Shown: positions 11,939 through 24,559 of the stretch, in pieces
Position numbering within the stretch: the first letter of the stretch is position 1
Layout: every line of letters starts with the position of its first letter
DNA from: Polytrichum commune
Taxonomy: Eukaryota; Streptophyta; Polytrichopsida; Polytrichales; Polytrichaceae
Length of the DNA stretch: 64,000 nt
Reading direction: 5' to 3'
Assembly (NCBI GenBank): GCA_950295325.1
Contig: OX485806.1
Span: forward strand, 43,278,001-43,342,000
The notes under the pieces: generated by a model
Seen by the model: the letters and a program-made list of their open reading frames with translations, nothing else
Told to the model about the DNA's origin: nothing
The model's database searches: none
Position numbers and translations under genes: made by a program

Positions 11939-12418
11939 TCATTCTCCTTGCGACCATCCCGCTCGAAACCATGCCTCTTCCATCCAACTATCATGACCAA
12001 ATCCAATGGGATACAATATTTGTTGTCCTAATAAAATGTCATAAGTAGTTGCATTAGTCACCACACACCTTAAAGAAATGTGGGTGTATGCATCGGTGCC
12101 AATATTAAACTGAAGTCGTAAAGGCGCCTTGGTTAATTTCATTGGGTGCTCTGTGCTTCCTAATGATGTAGCTATAGTAAATGAATATGGATCTAAATTT
12201 TTGGCGCTAAGTCCCAAGCTTACTACCAGTGACCTTCCTAGCATCACTGGTTGTGCCCCTGTATCAAGCAATACATTCTGTGGAAATACACTAGAAGAAC
12301 TATCTTGAGCCACCGAGAATACGTTGTTAACATTTAATAACCTCACAACGCCATTTGTGAATTGTAGTTGTTTTCGTGTTGTTCTAGCTGAAATGCTAGC
12401 CAAACAAACTGTTACCAT
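11939..12418 (-). CDS. Retropepsin-like aspartic protease of the Ty3-type element
   Basis: An open frame of 159 codons. The catalytic motif LLDTGAQPVMLG (D-T-G) is preceded by a hydrophobic strand, and a second conserved strand, TTYDILLGQQIL, matches the C-terminal DILLG motif of retroviral-type aspartyl proteases. It sits downstream of the gag zinc knuckles and upstream of the C5-methyltransferase on the same strand, as expected for a gag-pol polyprotein. The first Met need not be a real start, since the domain would be released from a polyprotein. The neighbouring domains contain stops, so this is probably a surviving open segment of a dead element. Confidence 0.85.
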   Translation of the reverse strand: MVTVCLASISARTTRKQLQFTNGVVRLLNVNNVFSVAQDSSSSVFPQNVLLDTGAQPVMLGRSLVVSLGLSAKNLDPYSFTIATSLGSTEHPMKLTKAPLRLQFNIGTDAYTHISLRCVVTNATTYDILLGQQILYPIGFGHDSWMEEAWFRAGWSQGE

Positions 12419-12429
12419 ATCCTTAACAC

Positions 12430-13562
12430 TTAATGAACTAAGTGATCATGCTCTAAAGTCAAACCACCATTGAATTGTACTTGAGCAGGAGGCTCTTTCT
12501 CCCAATTTTTCCACCGGCGCAAACCATCAACCGCCCCTCTTGTAGCCTCATGTTTAATGTCTCCTTCATCATCAACCATAGATAACTCCTCAATCTCCCT
12601 CATGGCTACATTGGCAGGTATTTGCATTGTTCCTTGGAACATCTTTCCCACCAAATGATAAACCAAAGCTAAATCAAAATTAGGCCATTACAATTGGAAC
12701 CCAGAAAACAAAGGAATTTCCAACACCTTGTGGGCTAAGATTTTTAGCATGTCTTCCCTTGCATGTATCACACTATCCTTAGAAGTTATTCCTTGCAACG
12801 ATGTAGATGCCAAATCTGCCAAACCAAATGATAAATGCAACCGTGATTGCCCAATATTATTTGCAGGTCCTTTAAGGCGTGCATTAGGCTCATCGTGAGC
12901 CACTTGACCCCTCACCGAATTAAGTGTCTTAAATGGGGTCTTTAGCTGTGACCTTGTTGCAACGGAAACCACCATCTCACCAACTGCTCCATATTCAAAT
13001 CTATCATACCCCAATAGTTGCAAAGAGCTTGCACAAGCTGACATTGAACTAGAAGACGTAGATGATTTTTACTACTTGTAAATAATAATCCTAAATTTTT
13101 TTGCAATTCTCTCATCCCTGCCTCAAGATTGTTAGTGTCATATGCTTGAATACCTTGTGGTGTAAATGACTTAGGCCTCAAATGAGGATGTTTAAACCAA
13201 CACTGAGCCTCATTATGCCCTATCCGTCCACATTGAGCATAGGTACATTTAGATGGCGCTCCGGCCATCTTCCCTTCATTTTGTTTTACTTTCTGAAAAA
13301 CATGTTGGCCTTCAGAATATGATTGTCTAGGACAATGTTTCTTCTCATGTCCTATGTTCCCACATTTCCAATACCTCCAAGGTGTAATTCCCCCCACATC
13401 CATATTTGCTACCATAGCAACTTGCCTTAAGGGTTTTATATTTCCTTGACCCTTGTTTGGACCCGCAATAGGGACCTTGGATTGATTTAGTGAGGTGGTC
13501 ATAGTAGTTGGAAGCTTTCCTGCTTCCTCAACACAAAGCCCTATATCTAGTTGATCTACCAT
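12430..13562 (-). pseudogene. gag nucleocapsid region and gag-protease linker
   Basis: Two zinc-knuckle-like motifs occur in the open stretch 12942-13562: YWKCGNIGHEKKHC and YAQCGRIGHNEAQC. Both have the C-x4-H-x4-C part of a CCHC knuckle, but the first Cys position is Tyr in each, which one G-to-A change in the codon would explain. Basic and Gln-rich sequence surrounds them. From about 13040 to 12430 the frame shifts, giving a low-complexity linker into the protease. It is continuous with the capsid-like region upstream. The role in life would be RNA packaging; this copy is degenerate. Confidence 0.75.
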
Positions 13563-14528
13563 AGAAAATGTTTGAGTTAAAGTAATTCAATCCCCATACA
13601 TCAATGGCATGTGCGGATGTGCCATATTATGCAATTTCTTAATTTGCTTTGCCATGTATAAAATAACCAATTGCCGCTATGTGAAAGCATCGCCACTTTT
13701 ACGTGCAAATCTCGCAAGACGTGCATACATTATCCTAGGAGTATCTCCGACTTCCTTCTTGAAGTCTTGAATGTGGCACATTCGATCGCGTCGGATGCCG
13801 CCAAATTCCACCTTTAGGTAGTCAAAAAATATCTTCAGTGGATCAAACATTGGTGGGGGTCCAATAGTGGCTATGGCCTCTGTAGATGCCCTAAATAACC
13901 GAGAAATAAATGTAACAATTTCCCCTAAAGTATAATTCTCTGTAGTTTTACCAACTCTACGGGCTTAGGCTTTAGCATCTTTAGCAGCAAGTCTTGGTGC
14001 TTGAGATCCATCTCCCTCCAGGGACTCTGCTTCCTCATCACCATCATCCACGTCATCTTCTGTTGCCCTAGCCATAGGAATTGCAGCACCCTCCTACAAG
14101 GCTTTGATTAATTCAACACGTCTTGTCCAATAATCTTCCACTTGGTCGAGCTCATCGATGTGATCCTCAAACCATGTGTCATACGACTGTAACGCCTCAA
14201 ATTAAAGATGGTTGGGCAATTGTTTTAATGCCCACCAATCATTGAAGAGAGGGTTCCGTTGTCTTTGTGCTCTTTGCCACGATCAAAACCTAGGTTTCCA
14301 GTTGTTAAAAGCTACACCATCCGCCTTTCCAGAATAGCGTTCACGCACCATAGATCCACCACCATGGTCATTCCTAGATTCTAAAATACTAGTACCCCAG
14401 TTTTGTAAATTTATAGTCGCATGAAATGAATAATTCTTTATATCTAATTCTTCTTCAACATTTGAGTTCACTAGTAGTGGAATGCATTTTGGTGGTGATC
14501 CATAGTTTTTCCTATGTGTTTGTACCAT
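13563..14528 (-). pseudogene. gag capsid region of the Ty3-type element
   Basis: Minus strand. The translation, broken by a few stops (for example near 13675, 13965 and 14095), contains a gag-like helical core with a YARLARFARKSGDAFT stretch and AKQIKKLHNMAHPHMP, leading directly into the nucleocapsid segment. An acidic Asp/Glu stretch lies near 14040-14060. The N-terminal open segment, 14283-14528, begins MVQTHRKNYGSPPKC and may be near the original start of gag. Capsid identity is by position and pattern; sequence divergence prevents a precise clade call. No LTR or primer-binding site could be recognised to the right. Confidence 0.65.
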
Positions 14529-14639
14529 GAACCACCTTACACTCTATTTAATTGCCCTAATGCTTTAATTCTAGTAATTTAATTCATAAAAATTACTCCA
14601 AGTATAATATCATATACACCAATATGTATATGGCATCAT

Positions 14640-14890
14640 ATACCACAATGTATAATACATTGTATTGTATATTGTATTGTGTACTATGCTATATACGGTT
14701 CATATATTGTAATATATCATATACTATATACTGTATGATATAGTATATACTATATCATATACCGTAATGTATCATATATTGTACTATATTGTATATTGTA
14801 TTGTATATTATATCATATTTTATACTGTATTGTATACTCTCCGTACATACTATACATTGTATGTAATGTACTATATCATACATCCAATCA
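14640..14890 (+). repeat. TATA/TGTATTG-type AT microsatellite
   Basis: An irregular low-complexity tract of TATATAC, TGTATTG and ATATCAT units about 250 bp long. It lies just upstream (in coding sense) of the degenerate gag. Apparent open frames across it are a by-product of the repeat. Confidence 0.8.
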
Positions 14891-14899
14891 CAATCATAG

Positions 14900-16339
14900 T
14901 CACACATACACAATCACTAAGGGTCATCACATGCATGGTCATATTTTTATCAACTAAAATCAAATATGCAAAAGTCCATTTTTTCTCTTCGGATTCTCAC
15001 ATACCATGAACGCTTGAAGTATACAAGCAACAAAAGTTGGAAAATAAAACTCCAAAAGCTCCATGTAATTGAACAAACTCCGGAGAATAATCTCAAGTTC
15101 CACCTTCACGAATTTAATTGTCAAGCTCCAACTCCACCATTTGATTGTCAAGTTCCAAGTGGGCTTTTCTCTTGCACTTCAACTGTAATGAATTATTAAC
15201 TCAGAGAATTAATTACAATCAACCATTAACCTAAGCAACTAATCGTAATAAATTGCACAACAATTCCGTAGACACCTTCTGAAGGACTAGTCACTATCTC
15301 TCACAATCTAACTCTTATGTAATCCAACAACTATCTATTTCACTATTTGATTCTCTTCAAGTAATAAGATTTTTTTTTCTTGAAGCAAGCTTCTACTTTA
15401 TCTCAATTGGACTAGTTTTGCTACAAGGTATTAAGAGTCTCCAAGGGAAAATCCTTCATAGACTACTATGTGGCAAACCGCCATCAATACATGAAGCCTT
15501 CAAGGCATCATCTTCTAAACTCCAACAAACACCTATCAACAACAAAACTTGAAGAGAATGAGGCAAGATTGTGCTGATTTGGAAGATAACCACCTCCAAA
15601 TAGCCCCGAAATGACTTTTTTCACACTCAAACTCCTTAAAAACATCACTTTAGCCTCCTTATGGTTATTAGATGGCCATATTGATTAAGTTACCTAGACT
15701 TTGGTCCCTATTAAAACTTGAGAAGACTATTTTACTAACCCGCCACCAAATGGCGTCACAGGTGGCATAAGTGCTTAAAAAACTTGTGGGTTGTGAACAC
15801 TCTCAAAGGCATCGATGTTAATCAATGATCCATTTTTGCAATTAATATTTTTTTGGAGGTGATAAATAATTTGATTATATTTGCAAGAAAGAAAAAAACT
15901 AAAATGTAATTGTAATGTTTGCAAATGTATCCAACTAAAGTTGAGAGTTTCATTTTGATATATTAAAGCGTTTTGAAGTTAACCAAAGTATTATAAACCA
16001 CACCTCAAGTATCTAGAAAACATAACCCATAACAATAGGAAGAATTCCAACACTCTTATACATATTTAAGTTCAACCTTGTCCTTGTAATTTCCTTTGTA
16101 ATCAGGAAGGCTCTATAGCAGAGACAGTGATCAGAACGATGGTGGAGGTTAGGTACAAAGCTAACAAGAGCATTGTTCCTATTTTATTACGGATGTATTT
16201 CCACAACAATTTTGTGCAGGCATGTGAATGAATAATTTTTCCCAACAAATCTCAAGAGTGATGCTTTGGCTGGTTAAATATTGGGTTAATTCTAAGGCAT
16301 CTTTAGCTTGACATTGGAATGATTTGACGTAGATTTTAC
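14900..16339. other. AT-rich spacer, nothing recognised
   Basis: Both strands contain only short stop-interrupted frames with no protein motif, terminal repeat or RNA gene. The 5' LTR of the degenerate Ty3 element would be expected in this direction, but I could not identify one. Confidence 0.45.
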
Positions 16340-17330
16340 GTAATGGGGAGATCCCTTTCAAATTGAGTTAATATATAATGTACAATTCACAATGTTTGAG
16401 TTGAAACTAGATTATAAACAACATTGTTGTTGTGGTGTTATGATTTGAATGCCATTAGCATGCACAAGTCATAAAAGTTCATCACATATTCTTGGCAAAT
16501 TGTAAATAATCCATTCTCACCAATGGCACCACCCACATCTATGATAGATATTTTTGTATGGTGAATTCATAAGTCATATATTTTCAAAAATTGGAGGAGA
16601 TCTACAGTGCTTTGTTTCATTAATAATTGGGGAAAGTGGCGATTTTAGCTCAAAATGGTTTGAAATTTGAGGTGTTGTGTAGGGCAAAGGTCCCTTTCAA
16701 TTGAATTGAAAATACAATGTGAGATTTTCATTGATTCAATCCAATGCTTGAGTTGATGTTAGACTGGCATCATTAGTGTTGTTGAGTATGTGGGTGGAAT
16801 GCTATTAGTGTTCACAAGGCCCTGAAGGTCATCCCATTTGTTTATCCTAATATCTAGGATAATGGTACATATTCCACTCTCACCAATGGTACCATCTACA
16901 CTCCTGCTAGATATTTTGTTTTGGTAAATTCCCACCTAGTCCAATCTATGGTCATTTAGGTTGATTAGTCGTCTTAGTTTGACAAGATAATTTGAGGTGG
17001 TAGATTTGCATAGTGCAGGATTCCTTTCAATTGAGTTCAATATAAAATATGAAAATCGTAATGTTTTAATACACTATTTGAATTGAAGTTCAAAGGATCA
17101 TGTAGAATATGAAGAAGAAAAAATAACCGTATGATTCTATTAGAGGGGGAAGAGCATTAGTTGTGCATGTGAGTGTGATATTGGATTTTTATCGGTGTTC
17201 ACAAGGCCCTCAAGTTCGTCACCTAATGTGTCCCAACATCTAAGATGTTAAGAGATATACCATTCTCACCAAATTTATCCTCTACAAATGTGGTAGAAAC
17301 TTTGTTTAATCAATGCCCAATTACATATTG
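16340..17330 (+). repeat. Three degenerate direct repeats of about 340 bp
   Basis: Units begin near 16345, 16683 and 17018 with CCTTTCAATTGAGTTNAAT-like sequence. They then share TTTGAGTTGAAGTT, GTTCACAAGGCCCT..AAGTTC, and a tail CCATTCTCACCAATGGNACC plus TAGATATTTTGTTTGG. Order and spacing agree in all three although single-base identity is low. Non-coding, function unknown; probably an old tandem duplication. Confidence 0.6.
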
Positions 17331-18781
17331 TGTAAAATATCATATATAATTAAACATATTAAACACATTATTAAACCTATTCTTCAAAATGTTATTAAAG
17401 CTATATTCAAAATATTAGTTTTTCTAAAATATTATGTAACCCAAAATTGAGGTGACATGTTAGAATAAAATTTATATGTCAATTGACATTCATTTTCGTT
17501 TTTGGAAATGCCACATGACACTTTGGATTTGAAACTGAACATCAAATGAAGTTTGTTGAACCTACACACTACGCCCCATTCTGACAAGTCTCAATCCCAA
17601 ATACAATATTGACTATGGACTGGATTGGGATTTTATTTCATCCATCTAGTAAGTTGCAAATCACAAGGATGATCCATTTTAGTTTCAAATTTGGAGTGGA
17701 GTCACAGAAGTTCAAAGTGAATATTATCTTTATCCTAGTATAATCACAAAGGCCATTATGATTGTATTTAAATCATCTTGGAATGATTAATATATTTTAG
17801 CACATAAATCAATCTCATTGTAGTGCATATGTTCTAGATAGCCATTTTGAACTACACAGCTTGCAAAATATCATTCAAATAGTGTTATTACTCCTAATAG
17901 GTTGGGAACAATTAGTTGTTGTTTGGAGGTGCATAATATGTTTGGTTTGTTAGCTAGAAATTATATGATTCCAATAAATACTTTGGATATAGATATGCTA
18001 GGCCCAACAACCTTGCACTCCCAAGAATTTTCTAAGCTCAATTTTAGTATTTCCAAGGAAATTATCAAACTTAAATCCAAGCTTCGGTGAAGCCAAGAAT
18101 AAATGGAAAACACTTTGACCATGTGTTTATTGGTTAGGTCCAAGAACAAAGCTTGTGGTTTGTTTTTTTAATCTTGCCCATAAATTTTTTCTTTAGTTTG
18201 TTCTTGAATAAATGTGAAAACTAAATAAATAAAATGGAAGAAACTAAAATATCTTTAGATAACTATGAGAAAGTAGATAGAACTATCTAGAACCTAAGTT
18301 AATTCCCACTTTTAGAATAAATCATGAGGGGAACTATAGATGAAGAGAGGTCAACATACTACAACAAAAAACTTTCAACCACCAATAAATTCATCCTATA
18401 GGCAAATCCTCACATGCATAGCACCTTATTTATACATCATCAAATGGAAGCCACAAACTATACATGAATAACAATACAACAAAACTTGCAATTTTGTCTT
18501 GTGTTTCAACCTCCATCCAAGGATTTTATGTCAATGTTCGTCAGGTTGTGTCATGTCATGTGATTGACTACAAATGAACAGTTGTCTTGGAAATCAACTA
18601 TGCAAAAGGGTCAACCTAGGAGGTCCACTGCCAAAGAATAGTCATCTGTCCAAGTGGAATGTATTTCAATAATTGACAACAAGGGCAAACAATTGCTCAT
18701 GAGTGATCGCCTTATCATTGTTTACAATGTATGCAATTGATAAAGCAAGCAAGTGATCATGACTGATCGCCATAATGATTA
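17331..18781. other. AT-rich spacer left of Element A
   Basis: No gene could be supported. The only frames of 60 codons or so lie antisense to each other at 17902-18149 and have no recognisable motif. The last 10 bp before Element A (18782-18791) are the left copy of its target duplication. Confidence 0.45.
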
Positions 18782-18791
18782 CATGTCCCCA

Positions 18792-18872
18792 GGGGAGTGC
18801 TATCATGTGAGCGGTGAGCGGTGAGCAATGAGCAGTGAGCGGTGACATGTGAGCGGTGAGGAGGGAAAGGAT
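18792..18872 (+). repeat. Element A left terminal inverted repeat with 7-bp array
   Basis: After a unique ~15-bp tip, the sequence is a string of heptamers GAGCGGT GAGCGGT GAGCAAT, then GAGCAGT GAGCGGT GACATGT GAGCGGT. The same heptamers occur inverted at 33146-33226. Arrays of short motifs near the ends are typical transposase-binding regions in Mutator-like elements. The binding role is inferred. Confidence 0.85.
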
Positions 18873-19885
18873 GTTGGTTTTACACACACTAGTATCCTAT
18901 AACCGTGGATTTTTGACATGAAGTATATGAACACTATCCATGAAAATATAAAGGGGGATGGAAAAAATTGTCTTTATTTTATAAATCTACATTAGTTTGA
19001 TTATGTGCAAATGCTTAGGTTGTTTCTTAAATTCAAAAGTCAATAGAAATAGCCAACACGTTGTTAAATAAATGCTATGCCAATAGAGGCACCGTAATGG
19101 ATAAATGATCTCATTTACAAAAAACTTGAAATCCATGAAAACCAAGTTAGTTTAGAATTTTGAAAACAAAACCCATTTATTGCAATCATCTAGCAATCTC
19201 CACATTGCGTCCAACAAAACTGGTAATTTTTTCAAAATTCTCAAAATCAAACCAATTGTCAAATCAAATAAAAAACAACACCAAAACAAATATATTCATA
19301 TACTACGGTCTTCTGTTGCCTCTAGGAGGAAAAAATTCTTCACTTGTGACGAAAACCTCTTTGTTCTCGTATGAGGTATGGGTGTGGACATGGATGCCTG
19401 TGTAGTAGCAATAGTCTCTGCATATATAGGAAGCGCCATTGCTTTCGGAGGGGAGTCCAATGACTCCATCAACTTTGCACTGCAAATACCAATTATCATA
19501 TGAGTGAGAAATGATAAAGAAATACCAATGAAAAAATGAAAACATTAAAAAAAAATCCAATGAGAAACTCACGTACTCAAACGAGTTTTCCTAGCCACTT
19601 TTCTGACAGGTTCTTCATCATCCTCCATGACTATGGATTGTGTTGGTGTTAGCACTCTAGAACGTTGAGCGGACAATGCACGAAGTGGAGCGAGAATGGT
19701 ATTAAAGATTCGGGAGTCCGCTTCATATGAAACACCATTGAAATAGATTTCTATATGTTAGATTTTAAAATTAATTTGAACAAATTCACATAATTGACTT
19801 ACAGTTAAGATATGAACCTGTTGATGCAGTTACATCTACAACTACTCCGTATGAGCCCAAAATTGATGCCCACATTGGTTGTTAA

Positions 19886-20940
19886 CACTTGTAAAACATT
19901 ACAAGTGGTGTTTTGGTGATTTATGATTATTCACAAAAATATAAAAAGAATGAAGCTTGAAGAAAGTTTAGTTTGAATCATTAGGCTTTTGTGGAGTGGA
20001 TTTAAGTAGGAGAAGGACAAACCTTGGTAAAGTGTGGTAGGTAGAAAGCCAAGGTTAGTTAAATGTTTGAATTAGGATCCTTGTTGATCATTTGAGGGAG
20101 GAAGGCTTAGGAGATAGGATAAGAGCCTACAAAGTAGGAGGAAATCTCGAGGGCTTATCGTGAGCCTTGAGGGTGCTCACCCCCTCAAACTCACTATATA
20201 ATCCCTCATTCTTCCCTCACTCATCCTCTCTTTCCTTCGTGCTCCTTGGCACTCCACGTGTTATAAGTGTGGGTGCGTGGGAAGCAAGATAGGAGCACGT
20301 GTGTGTGCATGGATGTAAGGTTAGGAGCCAAGGCTAGTTGGCCTTGAAGAGGGCTTGACCTCTTGTTAGTAATAGTTGGGCGTGAATGATTTAAAGTTTA
20401 ATTTATGGCTTTGTTTGAATACTTGGATTTACATTGTTTAGCCTTATACTTATGCGGATGTGCAAAGTCTCTTATTGGAGCATTTAGTTTTGTTGGACTT
20501 CATATGAATTTTTGAGAGCCAAAAAACCGACACTATGTCCAAACTTCCAAAAACTAATGAAAAAATGTAGATTCAAAGGGAACAACGTAGAATTTCGACC
20601 ATATACTTTGGGGCAGTAGAAATATTATTGCATATTCATGTAGAGGACTTCATTACCTATCCATGGATACCAAGAACTCATTTTTTGGACTTCACATGAA
20701 TTTTTGAGAGCCAAAAAACCGAGACTATGTCCAAACTTCTAAACTTCTAAACTTCGAGATTAAGGAGTGTAAGAAGACATAGTATAGACTTGGCTAAGTT
20801 GCGTATATTCCAACGATAGATTGGAATCATACATTGTGTTACAAAGAGAGAAATCTCTACATGTCATTATAAACTTCTCCATTCGGGTTAGGACGAAATT
20901 GAAGGGTGGAGGCTTTTTGGTGACACTCCGCCAGGCTTAG
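19886..20940 (+). mobile_element. ~1.05-kb R1-like insertion in the Element A methyltransferase
   Basis: It separates the exon segment ending near 20945 from its continuation near 19885. GTTAA stands at both junctions (about 19881-19885 and 20941-20945), a possible 5-bp target duplication. The interior 19920-20400 matches 8710-9490 of the complete LTR-like insertion (GTAGGTAGAAAGCCAAGG, GGATCCTTGTTGATCATTTG, CACTATATAATCCCTCATTC). Inner duplicates of TTTTTGAGAGCCAAAAAACC occur at 20510 and 20704. No coding region is visible. Exact ends are uncertain because the termini are not TG...CA. Confidence 0.65.
20195..20201 (+). promoter_or_regulatory. TATA-like box of the R1-like insertion
   Basis: TATATAA in the same context as 9339-9345, followed by TCCCTCATTCTTCCCTC. 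It would direct transcription antisense to the methyltransferase gene that it interrupts, if active. Confidence 0.4.
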
Positions 20941-23900
20941 TTAATGATTCGATAAACATTTGATGTATGTCTCGAGCACCCCGCCACGGCACTGAACCAT
21001 CCATCAATTGGTTTTTCTCTGATGTGTAGTTGAAGATAATATCATCATCCTTGATACTAACACCTTCTTTGATGAGGACTTCATTCTTGTTAAATGAAAT
21101 GGCCATGTTACATTTTTTGGCTCGGCGGTACAAAAAGATGTGAAATCTCTTTGACTACAAAACCAACAACATTATGGATATTAGTATACGAGTTTTTCTC
21201 ACGCCAACATTAATGCTTTCACGTAAAAAATTTGAAATAATAATCAACTACACATACCTTTGCAGATGCATCCACACCCAAGTATAGATGCATGGAGTTG
21301 ATGCCCCACCAATCTCTAATGAGATTAAATTCGTAAGTTGTTGCAAATGTTCGAACATCAAGTCGAACATTTTTGGATTCTGACACGAATAAGAGAATGT
21401 GTGCATCATCGTGAATAAAATGAAATGCAAACTTAAAAATTGCTTCTATTTCATCACTATCATGTTTATTCCATTCTGGAATAGTAGATGGTGAGACAAG
21501 AGGCACGGGAAGTCCTTCAGGCAAATCTGCGATCAACAAGTCGAATCCTTTGTGCGGGCATATATCGTTTGAAATTTGTGTTGTACGCACATCATCAAAC
21601 TACACTCGCAAACAATAAAACAACATTAGGAAAAATTATAACAATTTTATGTGAGGATAACAAACTAACAATTAAATATAATTATTAAATCATCAAAGAA
21701 GGATGTAGATACTCACTTGCTTTACAAAGTCGTGAGTCTTCAATAATAAAGGATGTGAGGGAGTTGATATCAATCCTAGGATAGAGGTATTTTCCAACAC
21801 CACTTGAACCAACGATGAAGAAGGCCCTGCAGGTTGTCGAACCACAATCGGGACTTGTTGCGAGAAGAAGAAAACTTTGTCTACGTCGATAGGTGTAGAT
21901 ATACCTGTTGCATCATTGGTGGTAAGGTTTGGAGGAGTGGGTAGAATGTCAATCTTCTTATCCCTTTTACGTTTTCCGGTTTGTGTGACCACATTTTCCT
22001 GCATGGGTTGGAAATCAACATTATTGGTTTCAGTTGTATCTTGCGATGCATCAAGGGGCGTACTTCCGATCACAGCCTTACGCTCAACCTTTTCTTCTGT
22101 TGGATAAAAAACAACAGAACAATCCACAAACCAAGGACATTCTTGGAGAACATGAAAATCCCAGAGTTTCAATTGTGCGGGAGTGTAAATGCAATTTTGT
22201 GGGTTTTGTCTACCCAAGCATTTAAGAAAACAGGCAAAGAGAGAAATTCTATTGCTTTCTTTGCGAGCAACTCCCTTCGCATGCACATGTATTGGACAAT
22301 CACACATACTTAGTCTTTGCATTGCAACTAGAAAAATTATAATGAAAATATTTAACAATTTAAATGCGGTATTAAAGTTCAAATTACCTGTATAAAACTC
22401 TCTTCATAGCTATCTCTCCGAAAAGAAAGTCCAAAAACTTGGTGCCTTTAGAGAATGGAGGTACTGCACGTATTAAAGTGAAGAATGCTTTATCCCAAAG
22501 CATAATACGCCATTTCTCGACATAATCAGAGGCCTTCAATATATCATTCCTCCAGTGCACTTTACCCAACTCTTTCTCAATATTCTCGAATTCTTTTACA
22601 ACCTCCTCTTCCAACTACACAATGAAGAAAATACAAACATATATAAAATCAATATATAAAAATGAAAATCATATTAAGTAATTAAACATCTATATGTGAC
22701 ATTAAATTGAAATATTATGAAATACCTGAGCCCACAGAGATGCTCGAGCAAGAAATGAATCCAAAATTTTCTCCTTTGCTGGAGAAGGTGGGAAATGATT
22801 AGCTGCACGCAACATTGGGCTGGAATTCCACCACCTCAACAACCGCATCTTGTATGTGCCATGAACCGCTGATGTAGCAATTTTTTGCAACTTTTCCAAT
22901 GTCATGTCCGGTTCTGGATTGGAACTCCAATGGGTATTAACCTGAATAATTATTCAAATGATGAATATGTATGAATATGTATGAAATTACAAAATTAATG
23001 TATGAAATAATGAAAGTATAGAGAAATCAAATATTTAATTATACAAGAACTCAAGTACAAATAAATTCAAGTCTCTAAGAATCAAATATGTAAGTATACA
23101 AAAAGTTAAGCACATAAGAAAATAAAGTATACAAAAATTTAAGTATGTATAAAATCAAACATGCAAAGTTCAAGTATGCAAGACCTAAATATGCAAACAA
23201 TAAGTATGTTACAATCTAAGATTACAACAACCAAGAATCAAGTTTGCAAAAATTTAAGTATGTAATATTCAAACATGCAAGAAATCAAGTATGCAAATAT
23301 TATAATAAATAACTCATAACGAAAGACAATATAAATTAAAATTAAAATTTACCTCCTCCAAAAATTCCATTCCGTTTCCTGGATCTGCAACTGCGAGCAA
23401 TTTCTCAAATTCTCTGGTTCTGATACTTTTGATGATTTTTGTATGTGTCTTTGTTATTACCTCTCCCAATCCTTGTTCTGACCTTTCCACGGAAGGCGTA
23501 GTCTCATTATAAATTCTACATGCCTCGTCAATAGCCACAACAACTTCACGCTGCATGCACAAATACATAATGAGTCCTTAACTTTCAAAATAAAAATGAA
23601 AACAAACATACAAAAATGAAATGGAGGTTCGAAATTTGACCTTGTACAAGAATCCCGCAAAGGCATCAATTGTTAAAGCATACCAAGTCGAATTAGCCTT
23701 CTTTTTCTCACTCTTTCTGTAATCAGTAGCTGAAATCAATGATTTAAAATCCTTAAGAGGTAGAAGACCAAAATGGCGAATGCGATGAAGTTTGTGGACA
23801 AGATTGGTCTTCACATGGTCACTTTCAGTGGACCTAATGAAAAAAAAATGGTTAGTTAAAATTAAAAAATTCAAAGACCAAAACAACTTGCAAAAAATGG

Positions 23901-24559
23901 ATATGAATTTTATACATGTTCACATCATGCATTGCTTCAAGAAGAACTCCAACATTGCCAAATGCATTCAAGCATATGCAATCAACTACATAATGCCATT
24001 CTGGATCGTCTGCATGAAAACGCTCTATATGCCGTCGCCATGCAGTCACACGATGATTTCCTTCCCAAACCAAAAACATTTTGTTTCGCAAACTGACATA
24101 GTCATCATCAGCATTAAGTTTTTCTTCAAATGAGGCATTAGCGGCACGCCAAAGAACATTCCAAATTGCTTCCACTTCACCATTCAATTTAAATTGATTG
24201 CCCTTTTGATCATAAACTGATACATAGAGAACCCTATCGCCTTCTCTGTAGCCATTGATGAATTCACTCTCCAATAATTGCACGTCAACCTCAAGCACAG
24301 GTCGAACAACAGCCAATGAAACCAAACGACATACAGGAATGGAAAGCCTAGACTTCCCTGATGGTTCAATGCGCAACTTGCTAATCACAGAATTGAAGTC
24401 GGTTTTTTGTGGTTTTTGCATCCCATTGACGCTCTTTTCAACATCCTCCAACAATTCAACATTTATATCATCATCATCGTGATCACTGGCACTACAATCC
24501 TGAATCCAAAAACAATTGCAAATTATTAATAACATATGCATTCTCATTTATAATCTCAG

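Larger units (their letters stand above)
19296..24499 (-). pseudogene. Element A ParB-like/DNA methyltransferase gene, interrupted
   Basis: Minus-strand exons that I can place by homology to Element B and by splice sites: 24499-23916, 23833-23641, 23550-23353, 22941-22726, 22614-22388, 22314-21717, 21599-21258, 21154 to about 20945, then past an insertion about 19885-19803, 19750-19573 and 19479-19296. Two exons (193 and 227 bp) have exactly the lengths of their B counterparts. Exon 1 holds the ParB/sulfiredoxin-like motif VWEGNHRVTAW. A Trp-rich helical middle follows (TLEKLQKIA, WRIMLWDKAF). The methyltransferase catalytic motif is IADLPEGLPVP; a decayed AdoMet motif, GVVVDVTASTG, lies beyond the insertion; the C-terminal exon keeps ALPIYAETIA. 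The large sixth exon of B is split into three here. The insertion, a local frameshift and a poor splice junction near 19803-19750 make this copy non-functional. Upstream exons may lie at 27448-27759 and 28556-28867. Confidence 0.85.

Noticed and set aside
18660-18790. Possible extra terminal repeat left of Element A (GAGTGATCGCC / GACTGATCGCC)
   Set aside because: Two similar short motifs exist, but they are outside the 10-bp duplication and have no partner on the right side of the element.
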